From the NCBI GenBank assembly GCA_900095095.1, contig FMBT01000425.1, forward strand, positions 1 through 64,000: DNA of 64,000 bases, read 5' to 3'. Positions 33,893 to 43,102 of this stretch are shown piece after piece. The translations under genes and the position numbers were made by a program. The DNA comes from Fragilariopsis cylindrus CCMP1102. Its lineage: Eukaryota > Bacillariophyta > Bacillariophyceae > Bacillariales > Bacillariaceae. The notes beneath the pieces were generated by a model, which ran no database searches, was not told the origin of the DNA, and was given only the letters and a program-made list of their open reading frames with translations. Numbering within the stretch: the stretch's first letter is position 1; every line of letters begins with the position of its first letter.

Positions 33893-34416
33893 AGGGTAGA
33901 CGTACGTGTAGCTCCTGTAATAACACAATTTAATATACTATGATTGTTTCTTCTTTTTAATATCTCGTGTGCTACTGCAACGTTATTGTACTAATAGCTA
34001 TCTACTATTTGCAATATACTGTACCGTAGATTATTGCATACAGATTCGAGATCTTGGTTTTGCCTACTTTCCAATTAATATTGAAATAGCTCAAGATTCG
34101 ATTGACTATTTGAAACTGAATGAATGAATCAATCGTTTGACTAGTTCGACTCACTCTTTCGATTCTCGGCAAACCGTTTTAATAAAAATTGAAAATAGTC
34201 GCGTTACAAAAAAGAAAAATATCATCCACCACAATCAACAATGGCGAGTTACAGACAGTTAGGTGTATAAAAAGTTCTTAGTCTCAGCCATCAGTCATAC
34301 ATGTACTGTATGCCCCTCAGCCAGTGCATCGAATAGATTTCTCCGCTGACGTTAGGACTGTCCCAATCATTTTGACAACGAGTACTACGAAAGCAATATA
34401 ATAAGTGAGATCACAA
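33893..34416. other. intergenic region, no gene seen
   Basis: AT-rich spacer of about 520 bp with the promoter and leader of the SR-25-like gene. A TATA-like TATAAAAAG occurs near 34266. GTACTGTA-type words recur at 34018 and 34302. Confidence 0.5.
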
Positions 34417-35484
34417 ATGGAGGACGAAAATGAAAAAGAAAAAGGCAAATGCAACAATGAAAATGTAGCAGCGGTAAAACGAAAAGGTAAAGGAAACGAC
34501 GACCACGTTGATGACAAAAATGAAATGATAAAAAAAGATTATGATTATGATGATGATAATGATGATGATCGACGGTCGATAAAAAGAAAGAATAAAAGTA
34601 GTAGTATCCGAAATAGAAAAAAACATCGTCGCAGAAACGATGGATCAAGGAGTTACAAACACGATAAAAGTGACAGTGACAGCGACAGTGATAATGACAT
34701 CGAAAGTAGTGATAGAAGATCAAGTCATGATAGAAGTAGGCGACGTAGGAAAGAAGACAAAAGGAGAACCGAAAAGAAACATCATCAGAAAAATAATAAA
34801 AGACAACGACGACGACGCCATGTTGATGCTAGTGATGATGATGATGAACATGAACATGATCATGATCGTGCTATCGAACGCCGTCGTCGTCGTCGTCAAA
34901 GAAAGCGCAGACGAAGAAGAAAACGATGTTCTCATTCATCATCATCATCATCATCATCGAGATCTGACTACGACGATTCATCACCATCATTATCATCATC
35001 ATCATCATTGTCGTCCTCATCAAGAAAGAAGAAAAAGTCAAAGAAAAAATCGAAGAAGAAGGAGAAGCGACGAAGACAAATAACAACACAGCCGTCGTCG
35101 ACGTCGTCGTCGGTGGTGGCGGCGGCGGCAGAAATGTCACAACCTACTAATCCAATTATGTCATCTGTTGATAAGAATGATGGTAAAGAGATAGCGACAA
35201 CAATAACAACTGAAGCAGCTACGAAAACAACAACAGTAACCACAGATAAGAAACCGAAGAAATCCATGATGATACCTATGTCGAAAGCTCAATATGATAT
35301 ACAACAATCACAAATACGTGAAGTATATGATCCATTAAGTGGTCGGACACGTCTCATCAGAGGTAGTGGTGAAGTCATTGAAAGAATTGTTTCCAATCAA
35401 ATGCATCGTCAAATCAATACAATAGCAACATCTGGTGATGGGTATTCCTATACTAAAAGTATATTTGATAAAATAAATAAATAA
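34417..35484 (+). CDS. SR-25 / ARL6IP4-like nuclear splicing-associated protein
   Basis: The first ATG is at 34417 (MEDENEKEK; an upstream in-frame GTG at 34405 is not a likely start), giving 355 residues. Residues 1-235 are a highly charged Lys/Arg/Ser/Asp domain with RSSHDRSRRRR and long Arg and Ser runs, like SR proteins. The folded signature is the last ~65 residues: PMSKAQYDIQQSQIREVYDP, GRTRLIRGSGEVIERIV and QINTIATSGDGYSY. It resembles the conserved C-terminus of SR-25 (ARL6IP4), a nucleolar and nuclear-speckle protein linked to pre-mRNA splicing. Lys/Arg runs such as KKKKSKKKSKKKEKRRR would act as nuclear localisation signals. It is a single exon. The call is by motif recognition. Confidence 0.82.
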   Translation: MEDENEKEKGKCNNENVAAVKRKGKGNDDHVDDKNEMIKKDYDYDDDNDDDRRSIKRKNKSSSIRNRKKHRRRNDGSRSYKHDKSDSDSDSDNDIESSDRRSSHDRSRRRRKEDKRRTEKKHHQKNNKRQRRRRHVDASDDDDEHEHDHDRAIERRRRRRQRKRRRRRKRCSHSSSSSSSSRSDYDDSSPSLSSSSSLSSSSRKKKKSKKKSKKKEKRRRQITTQPSSTSSSVVAAAAEMSQPTNPIMSSVDKNDGKEIATTITTEAATKTTTVTTDKKPKKSMMIPMSKAQYDIQQSQIREVYDPLSGRTRLIRGSGEVIERIVSNQMHRQINTIATSGDGYSYTKSIFDKINK

Positions 35485-36190
35485 GTAAGTAAGCTATAGT
35501 AGCGAAGAAAACACCAGACAGACATACCGTATCAAGATTCTGTGCCAGATCAAAAAATAGGAGTACTGTCATCAAGGAATGAGAGACGACGACGTGTTGT
35601 CCGTCACATACTGTTCATCAACGTAGAGCGTAGTCGACACAACTGCAAGAGGTAGTTACGGTAGTTGACATAACACGATAGCAGCAACAAACAAACAAAC
35701 AAACAAATCGAAGGAATCGAATTGAATGAAATCAAATCGAATCAAATCGATTGCAGCTAGACTAGACTAGCTACTGTATATCAGCAGCATACTGTAGTAG
35801 ATGACGGGAATAACGTGCAGTTGCAATTGCGGTGGGGGTGCGACAAAAAAAAAGGAATGAACTTAACTTAAACTCGATACCATAATCGATAATCGATACT
35901 CCATTAGAATGAACGAATCATGCAAAATGCGTTAGTGCGCACAGCAACAACAACATAAAAGGGAAAGAAGCTAAGAAAGGAAGGTTTAAAAATGTTGGTC
36001 TTACTTCTTCAATTTAGTTAGTTGGTTTTTTTATATATTTCAAATTCGATTTATTTTGTTTTTACAACCCTTTTTTTTACGTGTTCTTGGTTCTGTTACT
36101 GTTCGATTGTTTGACAGTATTTCTTGCATTTTCAATTTATTATTATTCCTGCACTTATATTATCATTTACTTTACTATGAACTAACTAAC
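35485..36190. other. convergent intergenic region, no gene seen
   Basis: This lies between the stops of the SR-25-like gene (+) and RRP4 (-). It includes ACAAACAAACAAACAAAC near 35690 and a GAATCGAATTGAATG simple-sequence stretch near 35715-35745. No coding signal was seen. Confidence 0.55.
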
Positions 36191-37252
36191 TTAACTTCTA
36201 AATTCATTTGTTAATAGTATAATATTTTCTGGTAATAACATATTTGCTATTTGAGTAGTATGCATAGTAGTTTCTAATTGTAAACTTTTACAATAGACAG
36301 ATTCTGTATTTTCTGGTGTACACATGGTATGTACAATCCGTAAACATTCGATACTATTTCGTAATCTTGCTAATATACATCGTATCTCTAATGATATTGG
36401 TGTTGTCGAGTGTTCTAATCTCATTTTTTCTTGTAAATCTGCTATAGTATCACTAGCACTAGCACTAGCACTGGAAGTAGTATTCTTATTATCATTATCA
36501 TCATTACTACCAGTACCACCACTACTACCGACAGCACGTTGTAACCAGATATTACCATTTACACCCCACAAAACATCAATTTTATTATTGATCATGGATA
36601 AGATATGTGATTTACGTCGTGCAATTAAACACGATGGTACTTTGACTAATATACCATTTTCTAATTTTGTATACTTATGTGATCGAGTATGTAAACTTAA
36701 TGATCCACCATCATTTTGTTGTACTTTATGAACTTCCGAACATATCAAATCACCTATATTTAAAAAGGTGGACATATTTAAGGAATCTTGTTTCGTACGT
36801 AATCGTTGTACCCCACCTGGTAAATGTACACCACTTAATGGTAATTGTGCATCTTTCATACAAGAGGAATTACTGATAATCACAGTCCATCGTGACGATG
36901 ATACCGAACTTATACGTCCAATGACTAAATCACCAACATTTCCTTTATAGATAGATTCATTATAGGGTATCACAGTAATTAATTTATTGACACGATGTAT
37001 TATACCACAGACACTGGATATTAAACGTTCTTCATTCCCTTTATTGGAACTACTTTCCACGTATGTACCATGTCCACGTAAAAATCCTTCATCATTATTA
37101 TTATTTTCATTTCCATTGTCATTACTTTCATTACTATCACTTTTGTTGTTATTTGATGATGATGTTGCTATTACTTGTCCAGGAATAACTAAATGAGCTA
37201 TTGATAATGATGAAGAAGAAGGCGTTGTTGTTGTCATCATTGTTGCTGACAT
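36191..37252 (-). CDS. RRP4: exosome complex subunit RRP4 (EXOSC2)
   Basis: A single exon of 353 codons has its ATG at the complement of 37250-37252. RRP4 is one of three S1/KH cap subunits of the RNA exosome, which degrades and trims RNA 3' to 5' in nucleus and cytoplasm. The order of motifs fits the family: HLVIPGQVI and FLRGHGTYV (N-terminal domain), SVCGIIHRVNKLITVIPY then GNVGDLVIGRISSVSSSRW (S1 entry), LPLSGVHLPGG, FLNIGDLICSEV (S1 exit), SLSLHTRSHKYTKLENGILV, and then VPSCLIARRKSHI and GVNGNIWLQR (KH region). Two Asn/Ser/Gly low-complexity insertions (after PGQVI and after the KH start) are unusual but match the habit of this genome. The C-terminal helix region (LEIRCILARLRNSIECL) is present, so the protein looks complete. 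Confidence 0.95.
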   Translation of the reverse strand: MSATMMTTTTPSSSSLSIAHLVIPGQVIATSSSNNNKSDSNESNDNGNENNNNDEGFLRGHGTYVESSSNKGNEERLISSVCGIIHRVNKLITVIPYNESIYKGNVGDLVIGRISSVSSSRWTVIISNSSCMKDAQLPLSGVHLPGGVQRLRTKQDSLNMSTFLNIGDLICSEVHKVQQNDGGSLSLHTRSHKYTKLENGILVKVPSCLIARRKSHILSMINNKIDVLWGVNGNIWLQRAVGSSGGTGSNDDNDNKNTTSSASASASDTIADLQEKMRLEHSTTPISLEIRCILARLRNSIECLRIVHTMCTPENTESVYCKSLQLETTMHTTQIANMLLPENIILLTNEFRS

Positions 37253-38331
37253 AATATTATGGTACAGTTAGGTGAAGTTAAGTTAAGTGAATTACAGTAC
37301 AATGCAGTAGTTGTGTGTGATTGCTTTCGTACAATTAATTATAAGTACACCGCAATATAAGTATAACAGTCTTGTCCAGTCTAGTCTAGTCTTATAGCTT
37401 GATTGATTGATTTAATTCGATTGATTTTCATTCTCTCTTTGTCGAGGGGCGACGAGACGACACGAGACGATGACAAGAATCGAAGGAATCAATCGAATTC
37501 AAATCAAAAATCAGTAATCTTTCTTTCTTGCTTTCAATACTAGTATGCATATTTGGAATGATGAGAAGAGAGGCAAGAATGTTTTGGTTGGTGGTGCGTG
37601 TGTCGTGCGTAAAAAAACCAAGTGGACGATCTGTCCGTCTACAGTATATCAACATTAGCTAGCTAGCATAAAAGATGATTCAGGCAGCATTTCTTTCTGT
37701 CTGTCTGTACCTTCTACTGTACTGTACAGCAAAAACATGCGCGATGATGCCATGACATAAAAGTACATCCCACGCACGCGACGCATGTTACTTTGTACAT
37801 GTTGTGGTACGTTTGTTGCCCCCTACCTACTGTACCTTCGCACTGTATCTATTATTCGCTTCTATGATTGAATGAAGAACAAAGAACATCGCGTTTCCAC
37901 CAAGTAGATCCTGCTGTTTTTGTCTTTCTGGTCGTTTTCGTAAGTATGAAATGCGTTTTTGATGTGTGCGTGATGGCTGCACAACACACAAGCACCCTTC
38001 TTTCCATTCTTCTTCTTTTGTCGTGCTTGTCAAAAGAAAGAAAGATACCTACAAAAACAAGAACCAACCAAAAACATCAAAAAAAAAGAAACATCGTTTT
38101 GATACCGACTGCCCATCATTACAGTAACTGTTATGCTACTGTACCAAATTCTAGCTATTAGCACAGAAAGAAAGAAGGAATAAGAAGGAAAAGAAAAGAA
38201 AAGAAAGAGTTATCGTTGAACAACCGACCAATCCCTTATTAGGACTTACTATTTAGCTAGCTAGCTACTGTTTGCATATTACAATTACAGAACTTGTACT
38301 CTTACTTACTTGTACAAATAAATAATATAAG
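37253..38331. other. divergent promoter region, no gene seen
   Basis: This region separates RRP4 (-) from the plastid phosphatase-like gene (+). It contains palindromic words (GCTAGCTAGC near 37660, TACTGTACTGTACAG near 37722, TAGCTAGCTAGC near 38255). Open frames at 37428-37655 and 37827-38161 are not protein-like. Confidence 0.55.
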
Positions 38332-40854
38332 ATGGCAAGAAAGTCATCGACAACACCAGCAGCCAGGAGAGTGACAACGCCTATGATGAGTAGTCTGATT
38401 CTAATGAGTAGTAGTCTCATGATAATGAGTCTTCTCCTTTCATTATCGTCGACTTCACTATCGACTTCTTCACTATCATTTGTATCGGCATTTCAAATGC
38501 ATCAAATTCAAAATCATCAACGACGCTACTGGTCATCATCATCGTCATCATCGTCGTCGTCATCTCCATCATCGATAACGCCAATGGCTACGAAAAGCAG
38601 CATGCGGTCTCATAACAATCAGATATCGCCACTATCATCGATGTCATCATCATCGTCTGACGACGACGACAACGATAACAGTAGTTCAATATTACTCGGA
38701 AAAGAAGGGATTAGTCGTCGAAATATTTTTGTCAATACTGCAAAAAGTATTTTAGCTACCACCGTAGGAATGACAATGGGAATGACAATGAAACCAAATC
38801 CATCAAATGCATTATTAATCCAATTTCCAATATTATCATCGGTACAATCACAATCATTAGAAGATTCACAATTCCAACCACCATCACCTCAACATTCATC
38901 ATCACCTCATCAATCCGCACAACGAACATTAAAGAATAAATATCATTTTATCAGAGCTGGTACATCGGAGTTAGAAGCAAATGATATATATTCGACGAAT
39001 CCATTATTTTTAACCAATCGTGATAATGCATTAAGTAAAAATGGTTATAACGAATTATCAAATAGTGTCGAGAATGTTTTAAAGAATGCAGGCGAGTGTC
39101 AACCAACAGTATGTTATCATTCACTATCTGCCAATTCGATGGATACTGGTGATTATATCGCTAAATCATTAAATTTAGGTCGTGATCGATTATTACCAGA
39201 ATTTACCTATTTAGATCGACGTGGTATTGGATTATGGGATTGTTCGTCGAGTACCGAAGTTGAAGAAGCAATATGGGCATTAGATCATATCGAAAGTGGT
39301 GTAGAAGGTCGGAATGGTCGACCACCATCAAATACAGATGGGACACCCAATGATACCTTACATGATCAATTTATAAGATTACGTCAATTTATTAGTTTAC
39401 AAGAAACAAGAACATCTGGTGATATCATATTAGTGATTTTTCCGGATGGGACTGGGCCTGCATTATTAGAATGTATGATTGCTGGTATACCCTATAATGA
39501 ATGTCATCTATTAGAATATAATCCAGGTGAAATTCGTTTAGATATATCAGTAGAATCCATCACCAAATTATATAATGAACGTAAAAATGATGAAGTATAT
39601 TATCAAAATTATCTAACAAAAATACAAAATGGTCTAAAAAAGTTAGACAATCTCAAAAATCAAGATAAATCATCATTTTCTGTTACTTATAAAGATAAGA
39701 TGTTATATGATGATGATGATGAAACAAATAAAGAATATAATAGGAAACAGAAAGAAATCACAGATGAAAAACAACGTATAGAAAAAGAAAGACGAGATTT
39801 GATTCAAGAAAATCAAAATATGATTAAAGAAAAAAGGAATCTACAAAAACAACAAATGAAAGAAGATAAACAAAATAAAGAAAAAGAATTATTACTATTA
39901 AAATTTGAAAAACAAGAAAAGAAAGACCAGTTAATCAAAGAGAAACAAATGGTATATGAACAAAGTAAAAAGTCGGATAGTTCTAGTAAAACATCAGGTT
40001 CTAGTAGTATATCAACAACACCAATTAATAAATTCGCAACTGGTATATTTGGTACAATAGCAGCAGCAGGTGCAGTAGCAGGTGCAGTAGCAATCAATGC
40101 TGGTACTACTGCTTCTATTACTACGTCTAAGTCTACTAGTAATAATGGCAATGGTACTGTTGCTGATTCCATATTAGTAACATCCGTAGTAGACGGAGGA
40201 ATCGTTAATATTACTATGGCAGCAGCAGCAACAGTATCAGCAACTACGACTGCTAATACTACCAGTGATACTACTGATACAACTACAGACGAGAAGGAAA
40301 AGAACAACAAGATCATGACCAAGGATGAGGAGGAAGAGAAGGAAGTTAAATCCATGATTACTAATACGGACGACGACCTTGCTGTTGAAGATGAATTAGA
40401 AAAACTTGCAAATGCTGAACTTAAATTAAAAGATGCATTACAAGAAGTTGCATATAATAATAATATAAAGAATAAAAAGGAAATGGAACAACAACATGAA
40501 CATAAACATAAGCAGAATACAATGAGAAGTAGTGGTTCAAAAACAATTGATGGTAAAAGCAGGCACAGTACTCATTCTCTACCATCAGCAGCAGGTAGTG
40601 GTATTATTATAACAAAGACAAAAACAACATCAACATCCGCACACGGTAACGATGACGATAATAATGATGAAGGTGATTGGTTACGTGTATTAAATGAAAT
40701 TCGTGATGATAAATTTAACGAAAATGATAATACACATGCTAATTTGAATGACAACGTACAACAAGAACAAGAACAAGATGATTATGATTTTGATTATGAT
40801 TCCAGTAAGAAAAGTAAGAAGATTATAGGTGCAGCTGTTTTTGATAATGAATGA
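38332..40854 (+). CDS. plastid-targeted histidine-phosphatase-like protein lacking the catalytic His
   Basis: A single exon of 840 codons. The N-terminus has a hydrophobic signal and then SLSFVSAFQM, an ASAFxP-like plastid presequence site (cleavage before Phe). Around residue 127, GISRRNIFVNTAKSILA with a following hydrophobic stretch and SNA resembles a twin-arginine thylakoid-lumen signal. Residues ~205-400 resemble the phosphoglycerate mutase/histidine phosphatase fold: YHFIRAGTSELEANDIYST, NPLFLTNRDNALSKNGYNEL and PDGTGPALLECMIAGIPYN. The usual RHG is RAG (R208-A209-G210), and the distal catalytic His is also not evident, so it is probably a pseudoenzyme. Beyond ~420 come a long Lys/Glu/Gln coiled coil, a hydrophobic Ala/Gly segment (GTIAAAGAVAGAVAINAG) that may be a membrane helix, and a disordered acidic tail. 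Function is unknown; a scaffold in the plastid is an inference. Confidence 0.75.
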   Translation: MARKSSTTPAARRVTTPMMSSLILMSSSLMIMSLLLSLSSTSLSTSSLSFVSAFQMHQIQNHQRRYWSSSSSSSSSSSPSSITPMATKSSMRSHNNQISPLSSMSSSSSDDDDNDNSSSILLGKEGISRRNIFVNTAKSILATTVGMTMGMTMKPNPSNALLIQFPILSSVQSQSLEDSQFQPPSPQHSSSPHQSAQRTLKNKYHFIRAGTSELEANDIYSTNPLFLTNRDNALSKNGYNELSNSVENVLKNAGECQPTVCYHSLSANSMDTGDYIAKSLNLGRDRLLPEFTYLDRRGIGLWDCSSSTEVEEAIWALDHIESGVEGRNGRPPSNTDGTPNDTLHDQFIRLRQFISLQETRTSGDIILVIFPDGTGPALLECMIAGIPYNECHLLEYNPGEIRLDISVESITKLYNERKNDEVYYQNYLTKIQNGLKKLDNLKNQDKSSFSVTYKDKMLYDDDDETNKEYNRKQKEITDEKQRIEKERRDLIQENQNMIKEKRNLQKQQMKEDKQNKEKELLLLKFEKQEKKDQLIKEKQMVYEQSKKSDSSSKTSGSSSISTTPINKFATGIFGTIAAAGAVAGAVAINAGTTASITTSKSTSNNGNGTVADSILVTSVVDGGIVNITMAAAATVSATTTANTTSDTTDTTTDEKEKNNKIMTKDEEEEKEVKSMITNTDDDLAVEDELEKLANAELKLKDALQEVAYNNNIKNKKEMEQQHEHKHKQNTMRSSGSKTIDGKSRHSTHSLPSAAGSGIIITKTKTTSTSAHGNDDDNNDEGDWLRVLNEIRDDKFNENDNTHANLNDNVQQEQEQDDYDFDYDSSKKSKKIIGAAVFDNE

Positions 40855-41444
40855 ACGAATAAATAAATAAATAAGTTAACAATAATGAAGTAACAATACT
40901 GATTGATATTATACTGACTGGTGGTGATATACAGCTACACAGTGGTACGTAGTATATAGTGCAGTTAGTGTGCTACAGTGCGTACAGTTTACTACAGTGT
41001 ATTGTAGTGTAGCTAGTGAATGAAGAAATGGTTTGCGAAATATAAGGGGAACAAATATTGTACTTGTTTTCCCCCCTTTCAGGCTATTTTATATCATGTG
41101 AATACTTCGAAGTACTAGTGTAGGCCCCCCGAATTTAATGTCTTCGTCCCCCGTCGTAATATGCGAACAAATACGCCACGTGGAAGGCAAAAAGCTTGAT
41201 GTTGGCTGTGTGTGTGCGTGCTTTGGATGTTGCTGTTACTTGTTGTGTGCCGTTATGCCGTTGTGCGTTTGTCGTCGTCGTAATGGAACATCCTCAGACA
41301 TACAACATCACAAAGATTTCTGTGTGTATTAAGAACAAACCGTTGCTTCTATTGACACTTTCGTACTACTCGAATCTTAACGCCGATACAGTAAATTATT
41401 ATACACTAATACATAAACACATTATATTCTACACATAAATCAAT
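40855..41444. other. intergenic region, no gene seen
   Basis: It begins with AATAAATAAATAAATAAG straight after the stop, a likely polyadenylation zone, followed by ACTACAGTGTATTGTAGTGTAG repeats near 40990. Frames at 41138-41332 and 41196-41438 are Cys-rich by chance from GTGTGTGCGTGC DNA. Confidence 0.55.
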
Positions 41445-42002
41445 ATGGTCGTTTCAGATTGGATATCAAAATATAAAGTTGGTGTTGTTGAATCAATTGT
41501 TGAATCAGGTGGAAAGGGAACAAAGGCATTAAAAATATGTCAAGTTGATATTGGATTAGATACTGGTTTAATTACTGTTGTAACGACTGCACCAAATGTT
41601 CGTTTACATTCAAGATTAGCAGTCGCGCCGATTGGATCAACTGTACTAAGTCCAAGTGGTGAAAATGAAGGTTTATTAATTACCAAAACAAGTATTGGTG
41701 GTGTGATGAGTGAAGGTATGTTTTGTGATTCAACTATGTTAGCATGGGATGGTGGTTCGTTTGGTATTGCTGCACAAATTGATGTCGCTATACCAATTGG
41801 TGATCCACCTCCTGGTAAAAAACCACGTCCTAAACATGAAGTCCAAGTAACAGAATTAGCGAAATCCAATGTTGAAGGTTTATTTAAGAAAAAATTATCA
41901 AAAGAAGAAAAGAAAAAATTAAATGATGAAAAGAAGAAACTACGTAAAGCAGCAAAAGAAGAAAAAGCAGCAACTGCAGCAACAACAGGAACAGCAAAAT
42001 AA
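41445..42002 (+). CDS. tRNA-binding (EMAP/Arc1-type OB-fold) domain protein
   Basis: A single exon of 185 codons. Residues ~8-110 follow the tRNA_bind OB-fold plan seen in Arc1p, EMAP II and the PheRS beta N-terminal domain: YKVGVVESIVE, LKICQVDIG, LITVVTTAPNVR, LAVAPIGSTVL and ITKTSIGGVMSEGMFC. In that family the fold docks tRNA, either as an aminoacylation cofactor or an appended synthetase domain. The C-terminal ~50 residues are a Lys/Ala-rich helix (FKKKLSKEEKKKLNDEKKK) likely to add non-specific RNA affinity. There is no synthetase catalytic domain, so it is a stand-alone factor. No organelle targeting signal is visible, so a cytosolic location is likely. The start is well supported because the domain begins within ten residues. 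Confidence 0.85.
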   Translation: MVVSDWISKYKVGVVESIVESGGKGTKALKICQVDIGLDTGLITVVTTAPNVRLHSRLAVAPIGSTVLSPSGENEGLLITKTSIGGVMSEGMFCDSTMLAWDGGSFGIAAQIDVAIPIGDPPPGKKPRPKHEVQVTELAKSNVEGLFKKKLSKEEKKKLNDEKKKLRKAAKEEKAATAATTGTAK

Positions 42003-43102
42003 TAAATTATAAATTATAATAAACCAGTGAAAGAATGAAGAAGGAGTAATAGTAATAGTAAATAAGAGGAAGAGGAAAACTTGAAGATTAATATCACACA
42101 TAATCCAGATTCAGCAACAACAACAACAACAACAAAAACAAAACATACAGTAATCGTAACAACTAGAACTATTGCATTGTATTTATTGTTTACTACTGTA
42201 TTGTATCAACTTTGTTTACTATAACATTCATATAGAATCAACGTACGTTGACGCATACAGACAGTACTGCACATGGCATGTCACGTATAGAGTAAAAGAT
42301 ACTATAAATAAAAAATACCGTAAGTAATACTTTCTAAATAATATATAGTACGTACAGTGCAGTGCAGTGTATTGTAATATATATATATATAGATAGATAA
42401 TATGATCAAAACGACTTTTTATTATAGTAGTCTTTTCCTCATAAAATAATCCACTAACTTACGGAATGGAGCGAGATTTCTTTTTTTCGATACTACTTCT
42501 AGGACGAACTTTTTTCGTGCACTTAGTTGTATGTACATTATGTGTTTGTTATATGTTACGTACTGTACGTACTCTTCTGTATTGCTGTACATGAATAATG
42601 ATTTGTACGTATGTACACGTAAGTACGTACGTACGTACTTTGATTGATTCGACTGAGTCGACTTAGTCGTCATACAGTGCGTAGCTAGTATTTATTCATT
42701 ATTCGCTTATGAAACATCATTTCGTTACAGCACGTAAATACGAACCGCGACGGACAAGATGTGAAGGAATCCGAAGGAATTCGAAAAAGAAAATATACCG
42801 ACAGAAAAAATATCGAAGTCATTCATTGCTTGGAAGAAGCACTACAATACTATTAACTTCCCAACATATATATTAAGACAGGTTCGAAACAACGTCGTTG
42901 TACCGTCACATCAGCCATACATCATCGCCTTAACTGTACTACGAATTGCAATTTGTAATATTTGTAACTGAATTGAATCTAGTTCAATCGACTGCCTTGC
43001 AGTAGACGACACAAAAAAAAGGCAAAAGCAAAAAGAGACATTCCACCTTCCCTTCACCAACGCGCACACACACACACACAAGAGTTTGCAAGATCAACAA
43101 TC
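42003..43102. other. intergenic region, simple repeats only
   Basis: It holds (CAA)n near 42116-42137, (AT)n near 42380, ACGTACGTACGTACGT near 42625 and an imperfect palindrome CGACTGAGTCGACTTAGTCG near 42651-42670. An (AC)n tract ends just before the ATG at 43103. No coding signal was seen. Confidence 0.55.

Noticed and set aside
39813-40355. 180-codon minus-strand hydrophobic ORF
   Set aside because: It is a shadow of the coiled-coil part of the plastid phosphatase-like gene.
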